Notes: generated from the letters alone by a model not told the origin. A DNA stretch of 34,465 nt from Cryobacterium cheniae (GCF_004403395.1 NZ_SOGN01000069.1:1-34465), one strand, 5' to 3'; counted from the stretch's first letter, positions 7,548 through 17,780 are shown. Program-made: numbers and translations.

Positions 7548-8636
7548 TTACTCGGTCAGCGGGGCGAGGTTCGGGTCGTTCGCGTATGCCTCTGCAGCGT
7601 TTTCCTTGGTCACGATGACCGGGGGCAGCAGGTAGGCCGGGACGACGATCTTGCCGTTGTCGTAGGACTCCTCGTCGTTGACCTCGGGGGTGTCGCCCTT
7701 CTGGAGAACGTCGACCATCTCGATGGCCTTGTCGACGAGCACACGGGTGTCCTTGTTGATGGTGGAGTACTGCTCGCCGGCCATGATCGACTTGACCGAC
7801 TCAACTTCGGAGTCCTGACCGGTGACGATCGGGATGTCCTTGCCGGCGGCCTTCACCGAGGTGATGATCGCCCGTGCGAGGGTGTCGTTCGGGGAGAGAA
7901 CGCCGTGAAGGGGAATGTCGCTGTACGTGCTGGTGAGCAGCGCGTCCATGCGGCTCTGAGCGTTCTCCGCCTTCCAGCCGGCGGTCGCCGTCTGCTTGAT
8001 GTCGGTCTGGCCCGAGGCGACGACGAGGGTTCCGTCGTCGATCTTCGGCTGCAGCACGCTCATCGCACCGCCGAAGAAGACGGCCGAGTTGGCGTCGTCC
8101 GAGGAACCGGAGAACAGCTCGATGTTGTACGGGGCTTCGCCCCTCGAGGCCAGGCCGTCCAGAAGCGCCTGGCCCTGAAGCTCGCCGACATTGAAGTTGT
8201 CGTAGGCGACGTAGTAGTCGACGGCCTCGGTGTTCAGGATGAGGCGGTCGTAGGCGATGACGATCGCGCCGGCGTCACGGGCCGACTGCACCTGGGTGGC
8301 CAGCTGACCACCGTCAGCGGCACCGATGATGATGACCTTGGCGCCGTTGGTGACCATGGCCGAGATCTGGTCCTGCTGGTCCTTGACCGTGGTCGACGCG
8401 CCGGCATACTGCACGTCGCCCTTGTAGCCGGCCGCTTCGAGGCCGTCCTCGAAGAGCCCGCCGGCGAGGACCCAGTTCTCAGAGGTCTTCGACGGGAGCG
8501 CGACGCCGATGACCGAGTCCTTGGCGAAGCCGGCAGCAGCGCCGTCTCCACCACCGGACTCCGTGCGGGTAGAGCAACCTGAGAGGGCCATCAAGGCCAC
8601 TGCGGCGATCGCAGTTGTCGCAAGAATCTTTCGCAT
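7548..8636 (-). CDS. chvE: Multiple-monosaccharide ABC transporter substrate-binding protein
   Basis: The 362-residue lipoprotein has a signal peptide ending in the lipobox LSGC (C20). It belongs to the periplasmic binding protein 1-like family (IGVALPSKTSENWVLAGGLF near residue 43, GAADGGQLATQV, AYDRLIL, SPNDTLARAI, VTGQDSE). This pattern fits the ChvE group, which binds several aldoses such as glucose, arabinose, galactose and xylose. It is the last gene after mmsA and mmsB, 49 bases after mmsB, and delivers sugar to those subunits at the outer face of the membrane. The exact sugar cannot be read from sequence. Confidence 0.88.
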   Translation of the reverse strand: MRKILATTAIAAVALMALSGCSTRTESGGGDGAAAGFAKDSVIGVALPSKTSENWVLAGGLFEDGLEAAGYKGDVQYAGASTTVKDQQDQISAMVTNGAKVIIIGAADGGQLATQVQSARDAGAIVIAYDRLILNTEAVDYYVAYDNFNVGELQGQALLDGLASRGEAPYNIELFSGSSDDANSAVFFGGAMSVLQPKIDDGTLVVASGQTDIKQTATAGWKAENAQSRMDALLTSTYSDIPLHGVLSPNDTLARAIITSVKAAGKDIPIVTGQDSEVESVKSIMAGEQYSTINKDTRVLVDKAIEMVDVLQKGDTPEVNDEESYDNGKIVVPAYLLPPVIVTKENAAEAYANDPNLAPLTE

Positions 8637-8685
8637 TGTGGGTTTCTTTCTTTTCGTTGGGGTTTGGTGAAGGGGTGAATCCGGG

Positions 8686-10020
8686 TTAGTTGGGCCGGGT
8701 GGCCGGCGGTCGCGCGCTCTCCGGGGTGCCCGTGTCCGGGACGACCAGGGGCGGCTCCGCCGGGAATTCGGTGGTCTTCTTTTTGCGGGTCAGGAGGCCG
8801 ATGATCGATGGACGCCCCTGGCTCTTGTTCCAGACGTCGACGCCCACGGCCACCAAGAGCACCATGCCCTTGATGATCTGAACCCAGTCAGAGCCGACGC
8901 CCAGCAGCTGCAGGCCGTTGTTCAGCACGGCCATGACGAGACCACCGATGATGGAACCGACGACGGTTCCGATTCCGCCGGACACCGCCGCACCACCGAT
9001 GAACACTGCGGCGATCGCGTCGAGCTCCCAGCTGAGGCCGTCCTGCGGGCCGGAGGCCACCGAGCGGGCGACGAAGATCATGCCGGCCAGGGCCGCGAGG
9101 ATCGACATGTTCATCATCACGAGGAAGTTCACCCGACGGGACTTGACCCCCGAGAGTTCGGCGGCGAGCTTGTTGCCGCCGACCGCATAGACGTGGCGGC
9201 CGAAGATCGTGTTCCGGGTCACGAATGCGTAGAAGAGAACGAGTACCCCGAGGATGATTCCGGAGACGGGGAAGCTCGTGCCAACGCGGCCACCGGCGAA
9301 CAAGACGGATGCGTAGACGATGACGGCACACAGGAGGACGACCTTGACGATGCTCGCCCAGAGCGGTGCCGGCGTGGAACCCATGATCTTCTGCACCCGA
9401 CGTGCGCGCCATTCGGAGGCGACGACCGCGAGCACGATGATGAGACCCAGCAGCAGGGTCAGATTGTTGAAGCCCGTGTTCGGGCCGACCTCGGGAAGGT
9501 AGCCGGAGCCGATGATCGTGAAGCCGTCGGGAACGGGGACCGTATTGGCATTGCCGATGACCTGGTTGCCACCGCGGAAGATGAGCATGCCGGCCAGGGT
9601 GACGATGAAGGCGGGAACCCCGACGTAGGCGACCCACGCGCCCTGCCAGGCTCCGATCAGCATTCCCACGACCAGCCCCAGCAGGATGGCCAGCGGCCAC
9701 GGAAAGTTCCAGTCCCGCATCGCAGTGGCAACCACGATGCCGACGAAGGCAGCAACCGAGCCGACCGACAGGTCGATGTGGCCGGCGATGATCACCATGA
9801 CCATGCCGATGGCGAGGATGAGGATGTAGGAGTACTGGCTGACCAGGTTGATCAGGTTGCCGGACGACAGCGTCAGCCCGTCGGTCAGGTACTGGAAGAG
9901 CAGAATGATGGCGATCAGGCTGAAGAGGATGCCGAATTGCCGCAGGTTCGAGCTGCCGCTCCCGAACATCTTCTTCAGGTCGCCGAGAGCGCCGGTGCGG
10001 GTACTCGTGTTTTCACTCAT
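8686..10020 (-). CDS. mmsB: Multiple-monosaccharide ABC transporter permease
   Basis: The 444-residue membrane protein has about ten hydrophobic segments and the branched-chain/ribose-type permease signature [19 protein letters not shown] near residue 100. [13 protein letters not shown] and [21 protein letters not shown] follow. It is the GguB/MmsB type rather than the MalF/MalG type. The start ATG overlaps the mmsA stop by four bases (ATGA), showing coupling. A Pro/Thr-rich cytoplasmic tail of about 35 residues follows the last membrane segment. Confidence 0.88.
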   Translation of the reverse strand: MSENTSTRTGALGDLKKMFGSGSSNLRQFGILFSLIAIILLFQYLTDGLTLSSGNLINLVSQYSYILILAIGMVMVIIAGHIDLSVGSVAAFVGIVVATAMRDWNFPWPLAILLGLVVGMLIGAWQGAWVAYVGVPAFIVTLAGMLIFRGGNQVIGNANTVPVPDGFTIIGSGYLPEVGPNTGFNNLTLLLGLIIVLAVVASEWRARRVQKIMGSTPAPLWASIVKVVLLCAVIVYASVLFAGGRVGTSFPVSGIILGVLVLFYAFVTRNTIFGRHVYAVGGNKLAAELSGVKSRRVNFLVMMNMSILAALAGMIFVARSVASGPQDGLSWELDAIAAVFIGGAAVSGGIGTVVGSIIGGLVMAVLNNGLQLLGVGSDWVQIIKGMVLLVAVGVDVWNKSQGRPSIIGLLTRKKKTTEFPAEPPLVVPDTGTPESARPPATRPN

Positions 10021-11570
10021 ATGCTCTGAACCTTCTTCCGTGCGGAGGTCATACTTTTCATCAGGGTTTCGGGATCGGCAGACTCCGCCGGGATGCAGTC
10101 TGTGATCGCACCCTCGAAGACCGTGTAGATCCGGTCCGCGAGGCCGAGGAGTTCCGGGAGTTCAGAGGAGATCAGGATGACTCCCTTGCCCTGCTCGGCG
10201 AGCTGCTGGATGATGCCGTAAATCTCGTACTTCGCGCCGACGTCGATGCCCCGGGTGGGTTCGTCCAGGATCAGCAGGTCAGGGTCGGTGAACATCCACT
10301 TGGCCAGAACGACCTTCTGCTGGTTGCCGCCGGAGAGTTTGGAGACACCCGCGTTGACGCTCGGCGTCTTGATCCGCAGGCTCTTGCGGTATTCCTCGGC
10401 GATTCCGAATTCCTTCGAGTCGTTCACGACCGGTCCGGACGAGATCTTCGAGAGCTTGGCCGAGACGACGGAACGCTTGACGTCGTCCAGCAGGTTCAGT
10501 CCGAGCGCCTTGCGGTCCTCGCTCACATAGGCGAGGCCGTGGTCGATGGCGTCGGCCACGCTCCTCAGAACGATTTCCTTGCCGTCCTTATAGAGGTGGC
10601 CTGAGATGAAGTTGCCGTAGGAGCGCCCGAAAATGCTCATCGCCAGTTCGGTGCGTCCCGCGCCCATCAGACCGGCGATGCCGACGATTTCGCCCTTGCG
10701 CACGTTGAGGCTGGAACGCTTCACCACCATGCGCTCCGCGATCTGGGGGTGCTGCACCGTCCAGTCGCGAACCTCGAAGAAGACCTCGCCGATGTGCGGC
10801 GTGCGGTCCGGGAATCGGCTCTCCAGGCTGCGGCCGACCATGCCACGGATGATGCGGTCCTCGTTGACTCCGTCGGCCACGACATCCAGGGTTTCGATCG
10901 TCTTGCCGTCGCGGATGATCGTGATCGAGTCCGCGACCTGTTCGATCTCGTTGAGCTTGTGGGAGATCATGATCGAGCTGATCCCCTTGCCCTTGAGACC
11001 GCGGATCAGGTCCAGCAGGTGCATGGAGTCCGACTCATTCAGGGCTGCGGTCGGCTCATCGAGGATGAGCACCTTGACCGATTTGTTCAGGGCCTTCGCG
11101 ATCTCGACCAGCTGCTGCTTGCCGACGCCGATGTTCTTGATCAGGGTGTCGGGGTTGTCCCGGAGCCCGACACGCGCCAGCAGCTCGAGCGCCGTCTTCT
11201 TGGCGGTGATCCAGTCGATCGCGCCCCATTTGGTCGGCTCGTTGCCGAGGAAGATGTTCTCCGTGATGGAGAGTTCCGGGATGAGTGCCAGTTCCTGGTG
11301 GATGATGACGATGCCCGCCTCCTCGCTGGAGCGGATGTCCTTGAAGTGCACGTTCTGGCCCTGGTAGATGATGTCCCCGGTATACGTGCCGGCGGGGTAC
11401 ACCCCGGAGAGGACTTTCATCAGGGTGGACTTGCCGGCCCCGTTCTCGCCGCAGATGGCATGGATCTCACCGCGCTTCACCGTGATGGAGACATCCGACA
11501 GGGCTTTGACCCCGGGGAACTCCTTGGTGATCGATCGCATCTCAAGGATCACGTGGTCAGGGGACATCAT
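10017..11570 (-). CDS. mmsA: Multiple-monosaccharide ABC transporter ATP-binding protein
   Basis: The 517-residue protein has two fused ATPase domains, as in RbsA, XylG and GguA. Domain 1 has Walker [10 protein letters not shown] (41-49), a [14 protein letters not shown] signature region and Walker [12 protein letters not shown]. Domain 2 has a degenerate Walker A ([10 protein letters not shown]), [14 protein letters not shown] and [12 protein letters not shown]. The frame is open from a GTG at 11582, but GAGGAG at 11575-11580 points to the ATG at 11570 (or the next codon, also ATG). The leader is about 190 bases from the proposed promoter. Confidence 0.9.
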   Translation of the reverse strand: MMSPDHVILEMRSITKEFPGVKALSDVSITVKRGEIHAICGENGAGKSTLMKVLSGVYPAGTYTGDIIYQGQNVHFKDIRSSEEAGIVIIHQELALIPELSITENIFLGNEPTKWGAIDWITAKKTALELLARVGLRDNPDTLIKNIGVGKQQLVEIAKALNKSVKVLILDEPTAALNESDSMHLLDLIRGLKGKGISSIMISHKLNEIEQVADSITIIRDGKTIETLDVVADGVNEDRIIRGMVGRSLESRFPDRTPHIGEVFFEVRDWTVQHPQIAERMVVKRSSLNVRKGEIVGIAGLMGAGRTELAMSIFGRSYGNFISGHLYKDGKEIVLRSVADAIDHGLAYVSEDRKALGLNLLDDVKRSVVSAKLSKISSGPVVNDSKEFGIAEEYRKSLRIKTPSVNAGVSKLSGGNQQKVVLAKWMFTDPDLLILDEPTRGIDVGAKYEIYGIIQQLAEQGKGVILISSELPELLGLADRIYTVFEGAITDCIPAESADPETLMKSMTSARKKVQSI

Positions 11571-11750
11571 TGGACTCCTCACGCCCGGGGCCGCTGCGGG
11601 TTTCCCGTACCGACGGGGTGGACGCGCGACGGATCATCCCGCTCCCGCTCAGCCGGGCGGCAGCGGAGCTGCCGGGCAGGTGGAAAAGTGTGCTCACAAG
11701 CTTGACCTCAATGTCATGCACTCAATGAAAATGTGGAGGAAATCAGGCCT

Positions 11751-11766
11751 ATGTGACCGATCACAT
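11751..11766. promoter_or_regulatory. LacI-family operator of the mms operon
   Basis: ATGTGACCGATCACAT is palindromic at 14 of 16 positions with a central CG. It resembles the symmetrical lac operator core (GTGAGCGCTCAC). It lies four bases downstream of the proposed -10 and so covers the expected transcription start. The adjacent LacI-family gene is the likely repressor. Confidence 0.7.
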
Positions 11767-11770
11767 TGAC

Positions 11771-11800
11771 ACTATGGCCCGGTGACGGTCCCGGTGTCAA
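11771..11800 (-). promoter_or_regulatory. Promoter of mmsA-mmsB-chvE
   Basis: Reading the minus strand, a perfect -35 TTGACA (11795-11800) and a -10 CATAGT (11771-11776) are separated by 18 bases, directly upstream of the operator. The rest of the 402-base gap 11571-11972 shows no gene. Confidence 0.65.
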
Positions 11801-11972
11801 GATTCGTTTTGTCACGCTTGCGTAACAGGCTGCCGGGCCTTCGGGCGATATCCGTACTGGCATGCGGGAGCGCTCGCACGTCGGCGAACGCGCCCATCGT
11901 ACTCCCGGGCCGGCCGCGGGTGCGAGGAGAGGATGCGACGGGCGATCGACGCGGGCCGCGCAGGCGTCCGCC

Positions 11973-12989
11973 TCAGAACGCCGGCGGCGCCGTCGAACCG
12001 CGCACGATGAGTTCGGGAATGATCGGGTCGCTCCGATCCATCGGCACACCGCCGCTGAGATTGCTGAGCAGGAGGGCGATGCACCGCCGCCCGAGTTCGG
12101 CGAAATCCTGGCGCACGGTGGTGAGCGGCGGCCAGAAGTGTGCCGCTTCCGGAATATCGTCGTAACCGACAATGCTCATGTCGCGCGGCAGCTCGAGACC
12201 CGCCTCCCGGCAGGCGTGCATGAACCCGAGCGCCATCTGGTCGTTCGACGCGAAGACGGCCGTGAAGTCCCGCCTCCGGAGCAGTTCCCGGCCGGCGCGA
12301 TACCCGAAATCGGCAGTCCAATCGCCCAGGATCGGGGCCATGGTCGGAACGTCCATCTCCCACATCTCGTCGAGAAAGCCGCGCATCCGGGCCTCGGCCT
12401 CGATCCAGTCCTGGGGCCCGGCGAGGTGGTAGATGCTCCGATGGCCGAGATCGATCAGGTGCCGGGTGGCCCGCCGGGCCCCGGTCATCTGGTCGACGGA
12501 CAAAGAATTGTCGAGACGGCCGGTGGACTGCAGGGTGACGAACGGCACGTCGATGGCCAGCTGTTCGAGTGCGTCGAAGACCCGCACCTGCGGCGCGATC
12601 ACGACAATCCCCTCCACGGACTGGTACATCAGGTGCTCCAGCGCCGCCTCGATCGACTCCGTGTCAACGGATGTGAGGTTCGCGGTGTTGACGTAGTAGC
12701 CGGCTTCCTGCGCGGCATCCTGGATGGCGGCGATGCTGCTGGCCGGTCCGTAGGCGCTCTCCGCCGACAGCAGGCCGATGGTGCGCGACCGCCCGCGCGA
12801 CAGTGCGCGGGCCGCGCGGTTCGGTCGGTACTGCAGGTCATCCATGACCTGCAGTACCTTCGCCTTGGTGGAATCGCGGATGCTCGGGTGGTCGTTGAGC
12901 ACGCGCGAGACGGTCTGGTGCGAGACCCCCGCCAGGCGCGCCACATCACGGATGCTCGGGGCACGCCCCTTGGGCAGATCGAGAGTCAC
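11973..12989 (-). CDS. LacI-family regulator, probable repressor of the mms operon
   Basis: The 338-residue protein has a LacI helix-turn-helix at its N-terminus (SIRDVARLAGVSHQTVSRVL), the hinge helix RPNRAARALSRGRSRTIGLL, and a sugar-binding domain with GYDDIPEAAHFWPPLTTVRQ near the C-terminus. The frame is open far upstream, but GTG at 12989 gives the usual family length and starts just ahead of the DNA-binding domain; AAGG is the only, weak, ribosome-binding signal. It lies on the same strand as mmsA, about 400 bases upstream of it. A palindrome in its own 5' region suggests autoregulation. Regulation of mms is inferred from adjacency and operator type. Confidence 0.85.
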   Translation of the reverse strand: MTLDLPKGRAPSIRDVARLAGVSHQTVSRVLNDHPSIRDSTKAKVLQVMDDLQYRPNRAARALSRGRSRTIGLLSAESAYGPASSIAAIQDAAQEAGYYVNTANLTSVDTESIEAALEHLMYQSVEGIVVIAPQVRVFDALEQLAIDVPFVTLQSTGRLDNSLSVDQMTGARRATRHLIDLGHRSIYHLAGPQDWIEAEARMRGFLDEMWEMDVPTMAPILGDWTADFGYRAGRELLRRRDFTAVFASNDQMALGFMHACREAGLELPRDMSIVGYDDIPEAAHFWPPLTTVRQDFAELGRRCIALLLSNLSGGVPMDRSDPIIPELIVRGSTAPPAF

Positions 12990-13017
12990 GGGAAGACCTT
13001 GCTCGGCATGTGCACGG

Positions 13018-13029
13018 TCACAATTGTGA
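13018..13029. promoter_or_regulatory. 12-bp perfect palindrome upstream of the LacI gene
   Basis: TCACAATTGTGA lies 29-40 bases upstream of the GTG start and just downstream of a possible minus-strand -10, CATACT (13042-13047). It is built from the same TGTGA/TCACA half-sites as the mms operator but in the opposite arrangement and without a central CG. Confidence 0.5.
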
Positions 13030-13209
13030 ACGCAGATCCAGTATGCACGCCGACGGAGCTCTGCGGCGTACCTCGCGCCGGACCCGTGGCGCTCCTTCGG
13101 CGGCCGGGAAACCGAGCGCCCGCGACGGGTCGCCGATGAATGCACCTGCAGGCATGGCCATGGAGTTTCGATTCACCGGACGGAATACATTGCCCGGCCT
13201 GCTGCCCGG

Positions 13210-14373
13210 CTAGGCGGCCGCGAGCGCCCGGTCGATGTCGTCGATCAGGTCGGCGACGTCTTCGATTCCCACGGACAGACGGATGATGTTGTCCGCCACC
13301 TCGAGTTCGGTGCCGCGCACGGACGCGTGGGTCATCTCGGAGGGGTAGTTGACCAGCGATTCCACGCCGCCGAGCGATTCGGCCAGCTGGAACAGGTGGG
13401 TCGACTCGGCGAAGGAGCGCGCCGCGGCCGCGCCGCCGACGAAGGAGATCGAGAGCATGCCGCCGAAGCCGCTCATCTGCTTCTTCGCCAGCTCGTGGCC
13501 CGGGTGGGTGGACAGGCCCGGGTAGTAGACGCGGTCGATCGCCGGGTGATCCTGCAAATGTTCGGCGATGGCCTGGGCGTTGCTGCAGTGGCGGTCCATC
13601 CGCACCGAGAGGGTCTTGATTCCGCGGACGGTGAGCCAGGCATCCATCGGCGCCGAGACGGGTCCGGCGGCGAACTGCAGGAATTGGGCCTTCTCGGCCA
13701 GCGCGTCGTCGTTGATGATCAGGGCGCCGCCGAGCACGTCGGAGTGGCCGCCGAGGTATTTGGTGGTCGAGTGCACGACGACGTCGGCGCCGAAGGCCAG
13801 CGGCTGCTGCAAAGCGGGCGACGCGAACGTGTTGTCGACGATGACGGTCACGCCGTGGCGGTGGCCGATCTCTACCAGCGCGGCGATGTCGCAGACCTTC
13901 ATCAGCGGGTTGCTGGGTGTCTCCACCCAGAGGATCTTGGTCTCGCCGGGGATGATGGCCTCCTCCACGGCCGCGAGGTCGCTCATCTCCACGGTGGAAT
14001 TCAGGATGCCCCAGGCGCCGTGCACCCGGTTGATCAGCCGGTGCGTGCCGCCGTAGACATCGTTGCCGAGCACGATGTGGTCGCCCGGCGCGAGCAGCGC
14101 GCGCAGGATGGTGTCTTCCGCGGCGAGCCCGCTGGCGAAGGAGAGTCCGTGCTTGCCGCCCTCGAGCGCTGCCAGCAGGGTCTCCAGCACGGTGCGGGTC
14201 GGGTTGCCGCCACGGCTGTACTCGTAGCCGCCGCGCAGGTGGCCGATGCTCTCCTGCACATACGTCGACGTCTGGTAGATGGGTGGGATCACGGCGCCGG
14301 TCGTCGGGTCGAATTCCTGCCCGGCGTGAATGGCGATGGTGTCGAAGTTCTGCGAGTTCTGCGTGCGTGCCAT
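13210..14373 (-). CDS. metB: Cystathionine gamma-synthase/lyase
   Basis: This is a 387-residue PLP enzyme of the Cys/Met metabolism family. The pyridoxal lysine is K205 in VVHSTTKYLGGHSDV, the family signature. YEYSRGGNPTR (50-60) and ETPSNPLMKVCDI are the usual substrate and cofactor contacts. An ATG at 14400 is possible, but AAGGA stands about seven bases before the ATG at 14373, which is preferred. It directly follows a cystathionine beta-synthase gene, so it may work as a lyase in reverse transsulfuration, as a gamma-synthase, or both; sequence alone does not separate these. Confidence 0.9.
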   Translation of the reverse strand: MARTQNSQNFDTIAIHAGQEFDPTTGAVIPPIYQTSTYVQESIGHLRGGYEYSRGGNPTRTVLETLLAALEGGKHGLSFASGLAAEDTILRALLAPGDHIVLGNDVYGGTHRLINRVHGAWGILNSTVEMSDLAAVEEAIIPGETKILWVETPSNPLMKVCDIAALVEIGHRHGVTVIVDNTFASPALQQPLAFGADVVVHSTTKYLGGHSDVLGGALIINDDALAEKAQFLQFAAGPVSAPMDAWLTVRGIKTLSVRMDRHCSNAQAIAEHLQDHPAIDRVYYPGLSTHPGHELAKKQMSGFGGMLSISFVGGAAAARSFAESTHLFQLAESLGGVESLVNYPSEMTHASVRGTELEVADNIIRLSVGIEDVADLIDDIDRALAAA

Positions 14374-14396
14374 TGAATCGTCCTTAGTCGTGCTGT

Positions 14397-15761
14397 TCAT
14401 TCGCTCAGGTAGGCGAGCAGGTCGTGGCGGGTGATGACACCCAGGGGTTTGCCGCCGTCGGTGACGAGCAGCGCATCGTGGTCGGCGAAGGCGGCCCGCG
14501 CGGCGGCGACTTGCTCGTTCACCCCGATCAACGGCAGCGAGTCGCCGACGAGTTCGCCGACGCGGTCGCTCAGTTGCGCCTCGCCGGAGAAGACGAGTTC
14601 CATGAGTCCACGTTCGTCGATCGCGCCGACGACCTCGCCCATCACGACCGGCGGCTTGGCGGTGAGCACCAGCACCTGAGACACGCCGGCCTCGGTCATG
14701 ACGCCGATCGCGTCGCGCACGGTGGCGCTGGGGTGCACGTAGACAAAGGGTGGCAGGACGCCGGACTTCGACGCGAGCAGGTCGGCGACCGTGTGCCCGG
14801 CCGGTGCGTTGGTGAAACCGTAGCTGCGCATCCAGCCGTCGTTGAAGATCTTGCCCAGGTAGCCGCGCCCGCCGTCGGGGAGCAGCACGACGATCGTGTC
14901 GTCGGCGCCGAGGGTTTTCGCCGCGCGCAGGGCGGCGACGACGGCCATCCCGCTCGAGCCGCCGACCAGGATGCCCTCTTCCAGTGCGAGCCGGCGGGTC
15001 ATCGCGAAGGAATCCGCGTCGGACACGGCGATCACCTCGTGCACGACGGCCGGGTCGTAGGCGCCGGGCCAGAAGTCCTCGCCGACCCCCTCGACCAGGT
15101 AGGGCCGGCCGGTGCCGCCGGAGTACACCGAACCTTCCGGGTCGGCGCCGATGATGCGCACGGTGTCGCCGGACACCTCGCGCAGGTACCGGCCGGTGCC
15201 GCTGATGGTGCCGCCGGTGCCGACGCCCGCGACGAAGTGCGTCACTGTGCCGTCGGTGTCCCGCCAGATCTCGGGGCCGGTGGTCTCATAGTGGCTGAGC
15301 GGGCCGTTCGGGTTGAAGTACTGGTTCGGTTTGAACGCCCCCGGGATCTCCCGGGCCAGCCGGTCGGAGACGCTGTAGTAGGAGTCGGGGTGGTCGGGGG
15401 CGACGGATGTCGGGGTCACCACGATCTCCGCGCCGTAGGCCGTGAGCACATTGCGCTTGTCCTCCCCCACCTTGTCCGGCAGTACGAACACGCACTGGTA
15501 GCCGCGTTGCTGGGCGACGAGGGCCAGGCCGACGCCCGTGTTGCCCGAGGTCGGCTCGACGATGGTGCCGCCGGGGAGCAGCAGTCCGTCGCGCTCGGCG
15601 GCATCGATGATGCGCACGGCGATGCGGTCCTTCGCGGACCCGCCCGGGTTCAGGTACTCCAGCTTGACCAGCACGGTGGCGCTGACGCCTTCCGTCACCT
15701 TGTGCAGCTTGACCAGGGGGGTGTCGCCGATCAGGTCGAGAACGGTGTCGGCAATTTTCAT
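14397..15761 (-). CDS. Cystathionine beta-synthase
   Basis: The 454-residue protein has a PLP domain with K44 in NPGGSAKDRIA, the phosphate loop TSGNTGVGLA and GVGTGGTISGTGRYL. Two CBS domains occupy roughly residues 335-454 (VHPSATVRDAIGVMTEAGVS; LPLIGVNEQVAAARAAF). This architecture separates cystathionine beta-synthase from plain cysteine synthases. It condenses serine and homocysteine, and metB downstream would complete transsulfuration. The AAGGA ribosome-binding sequence overlaps the stop region of the upstream exporter gene, ten bases from its end, so the two genes are probably co-translated. Confidence 0.92.
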   Translation of the reverse strand: MKIADTVLDLIGDTPLVKLHKVTEGVSATVLVKLEYLNPGGSAKDRIAVRIIDAAERDGLLLPGGTIVEPTSGNTGVGLALVAQQRGYQCVFVLPDKVGEDKRNVLTAYGAEIVVTPTSVAPDHPDSYYSVSDRLAREIPGAFKPNQYFNPNGPLSHYETTGPEIWRDTDGTVTHFVAGVGTGGTISGTGRYLREVSGDTVRIIGADPEGSVYSGGTGRPYLVEGVGEDFWPGAYDPAVVHEVIAVSDADSFAMTRRLALEEGILVGGSSGMAVVAALRAAKTLGADDTIVVLLPDGGRGYLGKIFNDGWMRSYGFTNAPAGHTVADLLASKSGVLPPFVYVHPSATVRDAIGVMTEAGVSQVLVLTAKPPVVMGEVVGAIDERGLMELVFSGEAQLSDRVGELVGDSLPLIGVNEQVAAARAAFADHDALLVTDGGKPLGVITRHDLLAYLSE

Positions 15762-15771
15762 CGCGAGTCCT

Positions 15772-17748
15772 TCATCGAGGGTTCGTCGTCAGGGAGTCGT
15801 CAGGAGTCGTCAGGGAGTTCTCCGTCAGGGATTCGAGCCGTGCCAACTCTATCGGCGTGGGCGGTGAAGGCGATGGGGACGGTGGCGACGTGATCTGCTC
15901 CGAGTACAGCCGCGCGTAGACGCCGCCGGCGGCGATCAGATCGCTGTGGGTGCCGCTCTCCACAATCCGTCCCGCGTCGACGACGAAGATGACGTCGGCG
16001 GCCACGATGGTCGACAGCCGGTGCGCGATGGCGATGGTCGTGCGCCCGCGGGAGGCGGTGTCCAGAGCAGCCTGCACGACGCGCTCGGAGATGGCGTCGA
16101 GGGCGCTGGTCGCCTCGTCGAGAATCAGCACCTCGGGATCCTTGAGCAGGACCCGCGCGATGGCGATGCGCTGTTTCTCGCCGCCGGAGAGCCGGTAGCC
16201 GCGCTCCCCCACCAGGGTGTCGTAGCCGGCGGGGAAGGAAGCGATCGTGTCGTGGATGCTCGCCGACCGGGCCGCGGCCTCGAGTTCGGCATCCGTCGCC
16301 TCCGGTTTCGCGTAGCGGAGGTTCTCGGCAATGGTCGCGTGGAAGAGGTAGGTCTCCTGGCTGACGATGCCGATCTGGGAGACCAGGGACTGCTGCCGAA
16401 GGTCTCGCACGTCGACGCCGGAGAAGAGCACCCGGCCGGCCGACGCCTCGTAGAAGCGCGGGATGAGATAGGACACGGTGGTCTTGCCGGCCCCGGACGG
16501 GCCGACGAAGGCCGCGAACTGGCCCGGCTCGATCGTGAAGGAGACGTCGTCCAGGGTGGGGCGCGATTCCGCACCCGCATCCGGGTAGGCGAAGGTGACC
16601 CCGTCGAAGGCAACCCGGCCGCCGAACTCGCCGCCGGTGGGCACGGGCACCGCGTCGGGGGTGTCGCGGATGGCGGGCCGGAGGTCGAGGTACTGGAAGA
16701 TGCGGGCGAACAGGGCGCTGGAGGTCTGCAGGTCGAGGGCGACGCGCATCAGGCCGAGCAACGGGAACAGCAGCCGCGATTGAACCGTCGTGAAGGCCAC
16801 GATCGTGCCGGCCGTGATGTCGGTCGTGCCGCTGCCCATCAGCAGGCCGGCCACGAGGTAGACGATCGCCGGGATGCTGGACAGGAAGATACTCACCATG
16901 GCGAAGAACCACTGGCCGCTCATCTGCTGGCTGATCTGCAGCTTGACCTGGTTGGCGTTCTCGTCGGCATACCGATGGATCTCGGTCTGCTGGCGGGTGA
17001 AACTCTTCGAGAGCAGAATGCCGGACACGCTCAGCGTCTCCTGCGTGATCGCCGTCATGTCCGAGAGCGACTCCTGCGTCTTGGAGGCGATGCGGGCCCG
17101 TACCTGGCCGACCCGGCGCTGGGCGAAGACGAGCACGGGCATCAGGATGATGGCGACGATGGCCAGCTGCCAGCTCAGCAGGAGCATGGCGACCAGCGCC
17201 GCGATCACGGTCACGGCGTTGCCGAGCAGGCTGGAGATGGTGTTGGTGAGCACACTCGCGACGCCGCCGACGTCGTTCTGCAGCCTGGATTGGATGATGC
17301 CCGTCTTCGTGCGGGTGAAGAAGCTCAGCTCCATCGACTGCAGGTGGGTGAACAGGCGCACCCGCAGTGCGCCCATCACCGAATTGCCGACCGTGGCGGT
17401 GAGCCAGGTCTGCCAGACGCCGAGCAGCTGCGAACCCAGGTAGATGGCGATCATCACCCCCACGAGCACGGCGAGGCGCTCCACGTCCGGGGTGCCACCG
17501 GGCGGGAAAAGCCCCTCGTCGAAGGCCCGCTGCACGAGCAGCGGCGGCACGACGGACAGCGCGGCGCCGATGAACACGAGCACCACCGTGACCGTGAGCG
17601 CCCCGCGGTGCGGCTCGAACAGGCCGGCAATCCGGCGCAGCAGATGCGGGATGCGCGGGGCCTCGGCGTTCTCGGCCCGCTGGGCCACGACATCCGCGCC
17701 GCTGACCCGCCCCCGTCGACCGCCACCGCCTCCGTGCATTCCACTCAT
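15772..17748 (-). CDS. ABC exporter, fused membrane and ATPase domains
   Basis: The 658-residue protein has six membrane segments in an ABC-exporter fold (about 45-345). A complete ATPase domain follows: Walker A GPSGAGKTT (416-424), LSGGE (520-524), Walker B VLILDE (540-545) and the H-loop in AIAHRLST. It is a half-transporter of the MsbA/LmrA type that would work as a dimer; the substrate is unknown. The C-terminal tail is rich in Ser, Pro and Thr and is coded by short direct repeats around GTCAGGGA (15785-15830). It is tightly linked to the cystathionine beta-synthase gene downstream, perhaps only for expression. Confidence 0.9.
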   Translation of the reverse strand: MSGMHGGGGGRRGRVSGADVVAQRAENAEAPRIPHLLRRIAGLFEPHRGALTVTVVLVFIGAALSVVPPLLVQRAFDEGLFPPGGTPDVERLAVLVGVMIAIYLGSQLLGVWQTWLTATVGNSVMGALRVRLFTHLQSMELSFFTRTKTGIIQSRLQNDVGGVASVLTNTISSLLGNAVTVIAALVAMLLLSWQLAIVAIILMPVLVFAQRRVGQVRARIASKTQESLSDMTAITQETLSVSGILLSKSFTRQQTEIHRYADENANQVKLQISQQMSGQWFFAMVSIFLSSIPAIVYLVAGLLMGSGTTDITAGTIVAFTTVQSRLLFPLLGLMRVALDLQTSSALFARIFQYLDLRPAIRDTPDAVPVPTGGEFGGRVAFDGVTFAYPDAGAESRPTLDDVSFTIEPGQFAAFVGPSGAGKTTVSYLIPRFYEASAGRVLFSGVDVRDLRQQSLVSQIGIVSQETYLFHATIAENLRYAKPEATDAELEAAARSASIHDTIASFPAGYDTLVGERGYRLSGGEKQRIAIARVLLKDPEVLILDEATSALDAISERVVQAALDTASRGRTTIAIAHRLSTIVAADVIFVVDAGRIVESGTHSDLIAAGGVYARLYSEQITSPPSPSPSPPTPIELARLESLTENSLTTPDDSLTTNPR

Positions 17749-17780
17749 GAAATCACTCTAAACTCGCGCGCCGACACACA

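Noticed and set aside
11751..11766. CRP/GlxR-type site (TGTGA-N6-TCACA)
   Set aside because: The half-sites are four bases apart instead of six and have a central CG, which fits a LacI-family operator better.
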